From Pyrrhosoma nymphula (lineage: Eukaryota > Arthropoda > Insecta > Odonata > Coenagrionidae): 64,000 bases of DNA. The first letter of the stretch is position 1. Every line of letters begins with the position of its first letter. Both the position numbers and the translations under genes were made by a program. The DNA lies in NCBI GenBank assembly GCA_963573305.1, contig OY754335.1, positions 12,191,501 to 12,255,500 on the forward strand, in the 5' to 3' direction. Of the stretch, positions 53,322 through 64,000 are shown one piece after another. Below the pieces are notes generated by a model, which worked only from the letters and a program-made list of their open reading frames with translations, searched no databases and was not told the DNA's origin.

Positions 53322-53538
53322 CTCTTTGTGCTTCCAGCTCCTTTACTTGATTGCTCATGATGAACTTTGGAGACTCAGGGCAAAGTGTGTGTTGTGTGGC
53401 TACTTGGAAGATTGCTGGAATAGCTGTGATGGCCAGCAAAACAGGCCAAGCTGACTCTGTACACAGGACCGACTCCAGACCCAAGATTTGGGAGATCAGA
53501 ATGGATATGGTGATGACCAGATGATACACAGTACCCAC
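53322..53538 (-). CDS. sugar transporter (GLUT/SLC2A-like) exon
   Basis: Minus-strand exon of 217 bp, acceptor TTTTTATATATAG before 53,538, donor GTATGC after 53,322. It encodes 'GTVYHLVITISILISQILG' (helix 5 region), 'WPVLLAITAIPAIFQV' and 'CPESPKFI', the loop motif PESPR/K typical of facilitative glucose transporters, then 'KELEAQR'. It is joined in phase with the exon at 52,608. The protein would move hexoses across the plasma membrane. Upstream helices 1-4 and downstream helices 7-12 are not found in the window and may be in exons too short to see, or lost. Confidence 0.85.
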
Positions 53539-53544
53539 CTATAT

Positions 53545-55680
53545 ATAAAAAGAAAAATTGTAATTAGAGATGTTGAATTGTATTTGACATTTGGTAGGGT
53601 CATAGATTATTACCAACTAAGTATACATACTTGTGTTTACTTATGTATTGCTTTGGGAGCATTGGGTGCCAAAAAAACTACATTCCATACATATGACAAT
53701 TATGTTTCAAATAATTATTTATGGAGAAAATTGTTGAAATATTTATGGGACATACAAATAAATAAACATTACTAACTTTCTACCCTAGCAACTCGAAAGC
53801 CAGTAAAAAGTTCCTCATGTGAACACAAGCTAGTTCCAACCCTAGTAAACTTGCTTACATACCTGTTTACCGTGCAAGAGTTCCTAGAGTTGAATGATGG
53901 TTACTAGCATAGAAAGCTAGTTCTGTAAAGGAGTATTAGGAGATCTGATTAATTGAATCAGTTCAGTGAAAATTTAAAATGCTTTGTAAATAGTGCACAG
54001 CTATTAATAAGAAAATGAAAATATTTCTTGAAATACATTCATATTAGTTTAAATAAACAAAACTTTTCTTTTCACACTAGGCAATTGACAAAGAGTAATG
54101 GCTTTATTTTAGATAATCACCATTAGTAGAGTTTCCTAATCGATTCTTTAAAAGGGATAATAATAACATTCAAATAATAACCTATAATTATATTGCAATT
54201 TAATTGGGCACATTATGAGACACTAATAGACTATGGAAAGCAGTAATGGATGGATAAATGAATGGAAAGTATTTTAAAGGAGGACTGGAGTGGAATACTT
54301 GATGCAAATTATAAGGTGTGTTGAAAGTTAGACTTGTGCATTAATAGATAGTTGAGAGGAGTGCCGCAGCAAACTAATGTTCAGGTGGCTGTGGCATTAC
54401 TGATAGCTGTGGCGTTTCTTATGCATCCCCATTTTTTGACACAATTCCCCTTTCAGTCCACCGAGGGGAAATATTTCTCCTCAGTGGCCTGTTTCCCTGG
54501 TGGACGTAGCCGAAGGACTGCCAGAGGCATGTCTTAACATGCACAAAAACGAAATCACCACAGTGACTCCATAATGCAGTGACCACTTCTTGCTAGCAAC
54601 TTGTTCTGCCAGTGACTTTCGCCAGTACTTTGGGTGCAAACTTTGACCATGACCTTTCCCTCAACCAGTCATCTCTCGCTTCTATAGTAGTCAGTGCAGG
54701 AGAAAACCGAGAAACCTGGGACTTCTAACCGTGGCACAGAGGCTTTATCTTCCTATTCCGCAGATGGAGATGCAAACAAGTTCCTGATGCTCCGCTGCAC
54801 CGAAGACTTCCACCTACTGCACACCCATTCCACTATTTCCTCACCTCAAAGGCAAACAATTACCCCTATCCTAGACCTTACCCTCTCCTCTCCAACCTTG
54901 CTGAACATTCCCCTTCTGAAAGGTGAAACACCAAAGCCTCATCGGCTGTTCCAGTCTAGTTGCCAAGGAGCAGACATACCTCACCGCATTCAGTCAGTTT
55001 TGACTTCAGAGAGCATGACAGCTCGCACTTGTACAAATTTATGATTGATTTTGGAGTGAACGTTAGAACCTTTGGTTGTAGTTTGGTTTGTAATTTGGTT
55101 GCTGTTGTGAAATATACCTGCTTTTATTAGTTGTTCATCAATAATATATTTGTTTTCAAGCTGATTTCCTCATTTGTCTCGCCTGAGCTTGGAAAGAGTT
55201 TGTTTCTAGATTGGCGTTTTTGGTGAGAAAATTATTTCACTCACATTGCACTTCATGGTCTGCTAATTAATGCTATTTTCCTTCTATGCTTAAGAGTTCA
55301 GTTTTTAACAATAGCATTTTCTGTGTTACTGAATCGATTTCCTAGATACTCTGGAAATGTACAGGTATGAAAGAAACCTTTTATTTGGTTTACCCATGCT
55401 GAGAAAATGTTTAAGATTTGAATAGCAAAGCCGATTTATGAGGGAGGAGTGAATGGTGTGAGAGGGAGGGTATAAGACCACGAAAGTCACAATAGTGAAT
55501 GCACGGTGGAATCGAGACTCGTCTATAGCGAAGGGATTTAAAGGAGTTTTGAGAACGGATAAAGCGCAATGTGTGCATGAGTGTAACTGAAGAAAAAAAA
55601 AATTCAAAGGTATGTAAATACATTCACATTTCAATAGCGCCGACGAGTTTTGTAATTCTAAATGTCAAATAGCTTGTAAC
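53545..55680. other. presumed intron of sugar transporter gene
   Basis: Upstream (on the minus strand) of the 53,322-53,538 exon. Frames at 54,694-55,044 (+) and 55,326-55,634 (-) have no recognised domains. Nothing else can be supported. Confidence 0.35.
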
Positions 55681-55685
55681 TTCTG

Positions 55686-55732
55686 GGACTGGCCCTGGGC
55701 TACCCAGAATCAATCTAGGGCCAGTCTGAGAT
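55686..55732. repeat. short inverted repeat
   Basis: GGACTGGCCCTGGG and CTAGGGCCAGTC (about 55,687-55,728) form a hairpin of about 12 bp; several GGACCAGTACC-type motifs follow to 55,860. Probably the end of a small repeat. Confidence 0.45.
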
Positions 55733-56162
55733 AAGTACCGTAATTATTTCTGGACTCCTGCAGGACCAGTACCTACCTCATCAATTGGGAACCCATTTTC
55801 GACCAGTACCATTCACAGTTCGGTGGGACTAGTACCCAGTAAGGTCTAGAATAACACAGGACCCTCGAAAAGGATAAGTTCCCGTATGTATATCATTCAG
55901 AGCAAGAACTTGGCATCAGGTTAGGGACTCAAAAAGGACTAAATATTTTTGTAAGGAGATGTCACGAAATGTTCACAATTGGCACCCTTTTTGACGTAAT
56001 TTTGACTTTTGAGAAATTGCCTTATTTTTACATTGTTACTTTTCATTTCCGCTTGGGAGGTAACTGCCCGAAAATCATGGAAGCTAGGAGGGGCTCAGTA
56101 CCAAGTGGGTCGGACACACAAATAGCATTTCAGTTAAGAAGAAGGACACATACCTATCATTT

Positions 56163-56487
56163 ATAAAAAATAAATATTAGGCCCATCACCGCCGCCCTCG
56201 TAAAGCCATGGGGGCACGATAGGCCCATCCTCTTCTTCCTCAATGCGGCCCACCACCGGCCAGACCCCTTCCCCTCCCTGAAGTTCTTCATGGTTGAACA
56301 ACCAGGGTGGGATGACCGGGAAGGGGTCTGGCTCTTGTCTTGGTGGCGGGGTAGGCGGCGGGGTACATCGTGGTGATAACGGCGGTGTGGGCGATATGGT
56401 AGACGGCGGAGGGGTAGACGGCGGAGGGGTAGACGGTGGAGGGGTAGACGGCTGGGTAGGCAGCGCCGCCACTTCTTTCCTACATCG
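56163..56487 (-). CDS. proline-rich candidate terminal exon
   Basis: A minus-strand open frame ends at TAA near 56,163 and is preceded by a good acceptor (CTTCTCCTCCTTTGTTGTAATAG just above 56,487). It encodes tandem TPPPS units (from a 15-bp minisatellite at about 56,395-56,460), then 'VIPPWLFNHEE' and 'IVPPWLYEGG', a repeated PPWL(F/Y) motif, and an acidic EEEED stretch. No known domain. It could be the last exon of a separate small gene inside the transporter intron, or chance coding in a GC-richer patch. Confidence 0.35.
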
Positions 56488-56764
56488 ACCTATTACAACA
56501 AAGGAGGAGAAGTACAGTCAGAAGTGTTCAATTACTACAAATCATTATCCTTCCATATTCTTAGTCACATATGTTTCTTGACCATTCCTTCAGTTTTTGA
56601 TTATTGGAATTCCAAATATTTAATACTAGCTGTGCCCGGCATGCGTTTCAATGCCTCTTTTTCTATCTAAGTAGGCAAACAAATACAAAGCAGACACATT
56701 CACATGTACAAAAAAATGAAAGACAATAATTTTGTTATGTATTAAATTAAAGTACTGCTAACAT

Positions 56765-57070
56765 AATCGCCATGTTGAAGTCTGGTTCCAAAGGAAGTGT
56801 TACTAACTATCGTACCATCTCTATTCTCCCAACTCTTTCTCTCTTACTGGAGCGTATGACCGTCTTTTATCTTTCACCCTTGCCTACACCTCAACGAATC
56901 AGCACGGCTTTCTTCCTAGGGGCTCTTGTTCAACAAATCTATCGATTTGCACCACCACATCACCTCTGCAATCGAAGCCTCTCACCAACTTGATGTTACA
57001 TTGACTTCTTCAAAGCTTTTGACTCTGTGAATCTTACACATTTTTATTACATTAACTGGAACATTCTTTG
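56765..57070 (+). pseudogene. LINE RT fragment
   Basis: The plus strand reads 'KSGSKGSVTNYRTISILPTL' and 'LSLLLERM' and, in shifted frames, the following RT blocks with 'DFFKAFDSVNLTHF' (motif A with its catalytic D). It resembles Jockey/CR1-group reverse transcriptases. A distant C-terminal piece may remain at 57,830-58,270. Heavily frameshifted. Confidence 0.6.
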
Positions 57071-57099
57071 AATGTTCAATGTTCCATCCAATATATTCA

Positions 57100-60085
57100 G
57101 TGCAAGTAATTTAAAAGAGCAAATAAAAAAATACCTGGACCTAATTCGATGCTTTTCTTGTGGGAGTAACATCATTGGGGTAAAAACAACCCCATAAATT
57201 GCCATTTTTATAATTCAGAAATCTCCATGGGCACGCGCACAACAACTCTCACCAAAGTTTCATCGCAATCAAATGAATGGTATTGGCGGGCATAAAGATT
57301 GAACAAAACAAGCATTCTATTTTATATAATATATATAAGATAAACTTACAGGAGGTTATAGAAAGAGATATAACAAAGATTTGATTTCACAGTGCGTTTC
57401 CAGGGTTTCAAACGGATGTGAATTTTCAAATTTACTGACAATTCCCTGACTTTTCACTGACGATTTCCAATTTTTCCACACTAAAAATGACATCTTGCTG
57501 CTATTAAAAATAGCACGTTCGTTGATTATTTCGCTTGTTTTGAGCCTAATTGGGGAAGTTTATCCTGTTTGCTACATTGTCGTGTGTGCATACTTATAGG
57601 ACGTACCTTCTTCTCCCTCCAGGGACCAGGTGTGCGTTTGTGCTCCCTTACTTGCCATAAGGGCCTTAACTTTGTCCCATTCAACTAGTCCTGCTGGTTC
57701 TTGAGTTGTCACCCGTCAAAGCTTCTTTTCTGGGTGAACGTTTTGATCGTCTTCAGCTCCCTTCATCTTTCCAATAAAAACGGTCATATGCAGAATCTTG
57801 TCTGTTACAATTTTGGGTGGCCATTTTGATCGCGAGACTGATTTAGTTGATGTCGTTGACTGTTATTTAGCTCCATTTTCGGCATTGGCATAATGATTAA
57901 GATGCTGCAGCGGCGCAAACATATTCGCGATCGTGACGCAATTTCCCTCTCCCTTTTCAGAAGACGTCTTCAGCGTTCGCTTCTTCCTCGTCTGATCTAC
58001 CGTGTCTCAAAATGCGACTTCTCTTCGTTCCTCCCTCAATGATCCATACATGTGTTGTTCCCATCGTACTCTGCCAACGGGGTTTGGACTCAACCCTCGG
58101 TGCGGCTATCATGCACGTCGACTTCGCGTAGTTTTTCGGCTGTCTCGTCGCAGTAAGAAACCCGTTCCTTGTCCCAAGTTAATTTACTCGTCCCTGCCTG
58201 CCCTGCTGACAGATTTTGTCCATCTTTTCGTTCTCTTGTTTATTTCTCTTCGGACCTCGCCCAGATGAGTCGCGTGGGAATAATATAGTTTGAATTTCCG
58301 GTGGCAGAGGGATTCGTCCGTCGTTAGCACCTTGAATTGTTTTAGGTGGCCTCCTGAGCGTGGTTGAGTTATAGCTCTAGATTAGAAAAGTACCTACAAT
58401 ATTTGTCCTCGACCGATGCCGATAAGCAAGGCAATTGGCGAAGATGTGTATCATGAAAGCATTGCAGTATTATGTAAAACATCACAATTGATGGAATCAC
58501 ATGGCTCAAATTCACTCAAATGCTTGGCAAAAACTTTTCCCCCATAAAAATGTTTACTACATAATTATATTCCCCTTGTACCAACTAGATAGGTCTGTTT
58601 TTGTTCTTTTGTCCGTACTTTCCCAATAGAGAGCTTTGGGTGGAGTCTCCGCTTACTATCGGGAGGAGTGGGAAATTCTCAATGAGTAATACCTGTGACC
58701 TATCCGTCTGGCAAAGTCGGAACGGACGTATTTTATCCTGGACAGCTTCAGGGAAATAGTCGATGATTGGCGATAAAAAAATAGCTATTACAAGTTAAAT
58801 ATAATTGCTGTTTTGTCAATTTGTTTTAGGTACGGTTAAGAAAGCTATTAGGAGTCAAATATATAATTCCTTTTTTCGTCTTCTACTTTTAGGTACGGCT
58901 AAAATATTGCCTTCAATAATCATAAATGGGAAACATACCTAAGAACCTTGGTTACCTTGGGTTTCACTTACTGCAATTTGAACAAATTCATATGATTGGA
59001 AGGCATAATGTTAGGTTCCACATGAAAATGTATATATGGGGGTTGTTGATACGGTCTGTAACTTCATACCCCTTCATTTAACATGATTATTAAAACATAT
59101 CATAAGCAAAAATTTCAACAAACAGAAATCATTCATTATGGTTAATTTTACCCACTTTAATCTAATTGCATCAACATTATCACAAAATATAACTTTTAAC
59201 AATATACCGGGTAACTTATGAAACTTCCTATACAATACACCGAAATCTATGAATATTACATTATCCCTTACACGTGCAAAATATAACTGCTTCCCCTTAC
59301 GCACAAAGTTACCAGTTACATTGTCATTCCTGCATGAAACCTCCGAAATTACAATAATAGAAACATATACATTTCAAAATACATTGCGTGTAACACTTGA
59401 AGAACACCAACGGTGAGGAAATTGTTGACTTAAGTACGGTTCTGAAGTAACTTAAGTGGAAGTGTCCTTAAATGAAGCTGCTGACACCTACACCACCACC
59501 TTAAAGGAACTTCTCTCACTTAGTGTAGGCATTAGGGGTGTAGCAAGGCTATACCCGAAGGTGGGGATGTAAGTTAGCCTCCCCCGCCGGGCGCCCTCGC
59601 GCTACGTAAAGCGGAGGTTCCTCCGATATACATCCACAGCCACCTCAAGGGTGTTTGGCAGGGGATGAGTAGTCACAAACATCCATTTCATCTAACTCTA
59701 AAGTTAGTGTAACGACGACTATTGATGCATTAGCGCAAATCACTAATGTTTGTCTCGAGGCAAATCCTCATAAGCATGCCCTGCACTATAGATATGCTAC
59801 CAATGTTTGAGAGATCGTGAGTGTTTATGTATTTTGCAACTACATAAACAGACAGATATTCAAGAATTATGCTTAAAACATGCACAGCCTTGCTGATTTT
59901 TCTAGCTGAAAACATGCAATGCCTTGCTGATTTTTCTCTTCAGGAGTGCAAATGCCGTAAAATAACGTTAGGATGCCTCGGCCTTAGCCCGTGCTGCTCG
60001 CTCAGAATGGCGTATAGTGGAGTAAAATCATGATTGAATATGTCTACTGATGTTATTCAACTGGAATATGAGGTATTTGTACTCA
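57100..60085. other. presumed intronic and repeat sequence
   Basis: A plus-strand frame at 58,002-58,268 is arginine/serine-rich and may derive from the LINE noted above. About 59,570-59,640 is CpG-rich. No other feature can be supported. Confidence 0.35.
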
Positions 60086-60088
60086 CGC

Positions 60089-60243
60089 CACAGTCGATTA
60101 ACTCTCCTCTTTCCGGACTCTCCGGCTGGCTGGTCTTCTGCCACTTTACAGCCACAGGCTACCGTGCAGTGGTGGAAGAAAGATAAATATTCTGTTATAA
60201 AATTACTCTCCCACTCCATAGCCACGTCAGAAGTGATTGCCAT
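60089..60243 (-). CDS. candidate first coding exon
   Basis: A minus-strand frame opening with ATG at 60,243 ('MAITSDVAMEWESNF') runs to a strong donor GTGAGT just after 60,089 ('..KRRVNRLW'). It may be the 5' exon of the sugar transporter gene, 6.6 kb upstream of the next recognised exon, since many GLUT genes start with a short variable N-terminus. There is no homology evidence for it, and the translation lacks transmembrane segments. Confidence 0.3.
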
Positions 60244-60529
60244 TTTAATTTGATGGACATCAAGTACGAGAAATTTTTCAGATTCAATTTTATTTTAAAA
60301 ATTTCCGACGATGCATTAATTCCACAAAAATTCCTTGCATATTGCATCAATATATATATGACAATATTCTCGGGACTTTCATTTTTGTGAATAACCTTAG
60401 ATTCCTAAATGGACTTCAGTTGCAGATGAAGACGAGTGTGATGTGGGTATTTTCCGAAGGCATGCATTGTACTTATTTGCAAAGATTTTAGAAAATAACT
60501 TATTTACTCACGCAGGCAATTCCCCATTT

Positions 60530-60592
60530 TTTAGATCTTGTATATATCTTGTGTATATCTTGTATATATCTTGTATATATCTTGCTCTCAAT
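60530..60592 (+). repeat. short (CTTGTATATAT)n repeat
   Basis: Four copies of a 12-bp unit near CTTGTATATAT in tandem, one with a G change. A simple microsatellite. Confidence 0.8.
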
Positions 60593-61269
60593 CAATCTGC
60601 TTCTCACATCCGCTCACAATCAATTCACTTTAGCAACAATATTGCACGTATCTATGCTTGCATGGTAACCGTCTCGGTCGTTCATTGTTGGCTTTCCCTA
60701 ATGATAAGCAGTAGTTTTTAAGTTATGCGTATTTTAATTACTTATTAACGAACTGTTTTTTATTTGTGAATTGCTTAATGTTATTGAAAACAACCAGCAT
60801 GCAGTCAAAAGGAACTGTAAACTTAGAACCCCGGCCTTCAGCCCCTTACTAAAACCCTTGAGCCGCTCATTTTTTCCAGTGATATTTTTTCTCTCTTATG
60901 AAATAAATGCCATGATACCTTCGCTTTTAACGCGCTCTTTGGACCATTAATTTAAGATGGCGCTATATAGTCTACAAAATTGCCACATTTCACCCGTGAA
61001 AATGGGCTTACTGCAGCAGGTTATTCAATTATGCACGGGCTTCAATTATGGGCTTGAAGCTCCACTGCACTCTCGGGGAAGCTGGGGCCATAGCTGGGTC
61101 CCCTCGCTAGGGTGTTATCATCCCCACTGTCCCTCCATCCCTTTAGAGTTGCCTGAGGGTTTATCTGAGTACTTCCTCGTAAAATTATAATTTTTAATAA
61201 AACAAATTTATTCTACTTTTAACCTCATCAAAACCTTACGATAATGAAATATCCGGCTCTATACCTCTG

Positions 61270-62650
61270 CTCCCTACGACTGCCCTCTCCTCATCCCCCC
61301 CCCTCTCCACCTCTGCTTGTACTCTCTCCGATGATGAGCAAGACCCTGCTTCCTTAAGATCCGGAAAAATACATTCACCGCCTCCAGCTCCGCCGAACAG
61401 GGCCCCAAGAGCAAAATTAGCTCCTCCCGTAAAATTGTCGTAACCCCCCATATCTCAACCACCCCTCTTAAGCCGATACCTCTCCTATGCCTCTCAAGTC
61501 ACTGCTTCTGCAACTGCTGATGCACTGCCTCTTCCCTCTCTCTCTCCTACCTCAGCCACCACTGTCAACCCTCCTCCTGCCTCTATCCTCTCATCCTGCA
61601 GGCATCGACACCTCTCTCTCTCTCTTGGTGCTATTCCAAAGCCCCCAACCAACTCTATCCTCTCTACCTCTGTTCCCTAAGAGCTCCCCGTCCCTGTCCT
61701 ACTGTCCTAACTCATACCTTACTACCGGTTGGACTACTGCTGAATCGTGCTCCCGCTTTTCTAAAAACCTCACCTCCCCTATCACCTCTGGCCCTTCCTC
61801 AACTAAAATCCCTCCCCTCCGTATCATGGCTTCCACCCGCTACTCCAGTCACATCCAACAACTTTGCCGCCGCCTTAACTAGCAACCGCCCCTTTATTAT
61901 CACCCACTCTCAGAACTTCCTTTAACCTCCACCCTAAAACAACCGATGACTATCTTAGTAAATTTTGTGAAACCTATAATATTGACTTTTTTTAATAACC
62001 CCATAGTATCCGAAAAACGCAGCTCCTACATCATCAAGGGCATTCCTCCCGTCACCCCTACCGATACCATCATCTTCTGTGATCTTGCCGACGCCGGGTT
62101 AGAGACAACCGGGTTAGAGGTCCTCTTTAGTCTCATCTCAAACTCTTTTCTTTCTTTAAATTCTCCCTCACAGATCAATCAAAAGAGAAAGAATTGCTCC
62201 TCATGAAATCCTGCTGTGGCATTGCTATCTCTATTTCCTTATTTTTTCCCTCTGATAATGCCGCTTAATTATTATTCACCATTATTCCTCAGATCATCAT
62301 TCGTACGCTTCCTGCCCCTTCATCCTCTGTCATCCACAACTGGGACCGCTTTTCCAATATCCTCTCTCAATCCGAACTTTCCTCTCTCCCACAAGTAACC
62401 CAAGATCCTGTCCTCAATCAACAATGCTATCATCTATCCAAACACGGCTATAACAAGTGCCCTCAACCTCTCCCAACGATCCTCTAACTACCTCCCACTT
62501 GTCTCCTCCGCTCTTCCCCCCTATCTACTCTCACTCATTCAGGATAAAAATAGACTTCGCCGCAAATTCGAGAACTCCGCTCTCCCATCATCAAATCTCA
62601 ATTTAACTTCCTAACCAAACAAATTAAACGTGAAATGTCCAAATTCAAAA
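61270..62650 (+). pseudogene. Jockey-like LINE remnant (ORF1 to EN-RT linker)
   Basis: Plus strand, pyrimidine-rich. About 61,340-62,170 looks like an ORF1 (gag-like) protein, proline/serine-rich then with 'KTTDDYLSKFCETYNI'. 62,330-62,640 reads 'IHNWDRFSNILSQSEL' and 'LPPYLLSLIQDKNRLRRKF', the characteristic linker between endonuclease and RT of Jockey-group LINEs. Most of the endonuclease is missing and RT is not reached because an RTE-like element starts at about 62,650. Many stops. Confidence 0.55.
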
Positions 62651-62654
62651 CCTA

Positions 62655-63650
62655 TTCGAAGGTTAGGAGACAGACGAATGGTAGTCCGCGCAGCGACTGT
62701 ACCTCAGTGAGGAGGCTGCAAAAGGCGTCTGACCCCAGTGGGGTGGCCTCTGAAGTGATGGTGTCACGTAAAGACACTATTGAGATAGGCCACGGAATAC
62801 TATCCCAATTAAAACAGGCAGCGGTGTGAGCAAGGCCCCTGCGGTCGTCATCACACGAAATCCTTGCTCAGACGTAGTAGCAGTAGAGGAAAAGAAGAGG
62901 AACGAAACTATCAGAATATGCACGTGGAATGTTAGCACTATGCTGAGGGCGGAAAAGATGGAGAATATAAAGCAAGAAATGGAGAGGGTGGGTATAGAAA
63001 TCATGGGTCTGGGTGAAGTAAGATGGAAGGTTGACGGGGGCTACTGGAGCGGCGACTATAGAGTAATTTATAGTGGAGGGAATGAAAGCCAGCGCGGGAT
63101 TGCATTCGTAATGAATAGGAAACTAGGTAGAAAAGTAGCGTATGCAGAACAGGTGAGTGATAGGATTATAGTCGTTGAACTATAGGCAGATCCAACGAAT
63201 TTAGTTATAATCCAGGTTTATATGCCTTCCTCTAATCATAAATAGAAGGAGGTAGATGGGGTATACGATCTGCTAGAGGAAATAATTGGTAGTATACCTG
63301 GGAGTAAGCACTTAGTAGTAATGGGGGTTTGGAACGCGGTGGTGGGCGAAGGAAGAGATGGGCGGGAGGTGGGCGATTACGGGCTAGGAAGGAGAAACGA
63401 CTGCGGCGAGAAAGGTGTGGAGTTTTGCCGTAGAAATAACCTAGTCATTACAAGTACATGAGTCAGACATCATCCTCGACGTAGGTACACTTGGTAGAAG
63501 CCTGGAGACACTGATATGTTCCAGATAGATTATATAATGTGTTGTCACAGATACAGGAATAGTGTTAAAAACTCGCATACTTATCCAGGAGCTGATGCAG
63601 ACACAGACCACAACCATGAAATCTGCTGATGGAGTCATGAAATGTCAGGT
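62655..63650 (+). pseudogene. RTE/craniofacial-type LINE: 5' UTR and APE endonuclease
   Basis: Plus strand. A 5' region (62,655-62,825) is followed by an intact start of the endonuclease from 62,826: 'ETIRICTWNVSTMLRAEKME', 'IMGLGEVRWKVDGGYWSGDY', 'IYSGGNESQRGIAFVM'. After a stop at 63,183 the frame continues with 'GVWNAVVGEGRDGREVGDYG', 'NDCGEKGVEFCRRNNLVIT', 'RYTW' and, at 63,580-63,620, 'PGADADTDHN', the catalytic DxN and SDH-type positions. RT is absent: the copy is broken or truncated at about 63,650. It inserted into a Jockey-like LINE. Confidence 0.8.
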
Positions 63651-64000
63651 AAAACTGAAAAAGATGATAATGGGAAGGAGGGTACGAAAGTGGAATACGG
63701 AGGCATTAACTAGGGCAACTAGCTCTACTCTTGCTTCCGGAGCAAATATTTCAATTTTTACAACTAATCGATGGTTAAATCCCAATAATTGAGTTGTCAC
63801 TGATGTTAAAGAAAAGAAAAAAAATACCCTATGCACCCTACCTATGTGGCAAAATTATAATTTTGCCAAAAGTAAAAAAAAAAATAAAATCAAAATTACA
63901 GCGTGATATATTCATTATCATGTTCCCAATTTTAGCCAATGTATTGCTTTCTTTTCTCAAAAGAAAAACTCTGATAAGTCTAGCAAAGTATCCGCATTCT
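63651..64000. other. right-edge sequence, nothing recognised
   Basis: AT-rich sequence with a near-palindromic AAAATTATAATTTTG (63,852-63,866). No gene is evident. Confidence 0.35.

Noticed and set aside
58002..58268. Arginine-rich 88-codon gene
   Set aside because: No ATG context or domain; more likely decayed LINE C-terminus.
61236..61462. Minus-strand glycine-rich ORFs
   Set aside because: Antisense of pyrimidine-rich Jockey-like ORF1.

Overview
This is nuclear DNA of an animal, almost certainly an arthropod (probably an insect). The evidence is two correctly phased exons of a GLUT-type sugar transporter with GT-AG introns, tRNA-derived SINEs, an AT-rich background, and decayed transposons of nearly every eukaryotic class (hAT, pogo/Tigger, P/THAP9, piggyBac, Tc1-like, BEL/Pao, Copia, gypsy-like solo LTR, I/R1-like, Jockey-like, RTE-like and restriction-endonuclease LINEs). 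No bacterial gene organisation, rRNA gene or CRISPR array is seen. Most predicted ORFs are broken transposon pieces or chance frames. Layout from left to right follows. 0.56-3.9 kb: an inverted (minus-strand) LINE with APE endonuclease, RT and RNase H, split by a palindromic element whose centre carries hammerhead-ribozyme-like cores. 3.9-4.6 kb: piggyBac fragment. 5.7-6.2 kb: hAT C-terminus. 6,797-17,497: a complete hAT transposon bounded by an 8-bp target duplication. Its transposase gene is split by a 7.5-kb element with 13-bp terminal inverted repeats (TIRs), which in turn holds a 14 x 23-bp satellite and a solo LTR. 17,718-20,444: a second TSD-bounded hAT, carrying a foldback element. 20.8-24.5 kb: a pogo/Jerky-like transposase broken by a hAT-like element that is itself broken by another hAT. 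26.9-28.4 kb: Tigger-like element. 28.4-32.1 kb: P-superfamily element with THAP and catalytic remnants. 32.2-34.7 kb: BEL/Pao pol. 35.1-37.3 kb: 124-bp repeats, then GC-rich minisatellites (41, 74 and 50 bp). 37.3-45.7 kb: three copies of one restriction-endonuclease-type LINE family. Between two of them lies an endogenous negative-strand RNA virus segment (41.5-44.0 kb), most like a chuvirus: a broken glycoprotein C-terminus followed by an uninterrupted nucleoprotein ORF of 451 codons. 46-51 kb: tRNA-like repeats, LINE and Copia remnants. 52.4-60.2 kb (minus strand): the sugar transporter locus, one exon of which has a frame disruption. 56-64 kb: more LINE pieces. The most interesting items are the intact viral nucleoprotein ORF beside a decayed glycoprotein, the ribozyme-like palindromes, the giant TIR element with subterminal repeats, and the head-to-tail LINE array that brackets the viral insert. 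Family assignments come from motif recognition only; no database search was possible.
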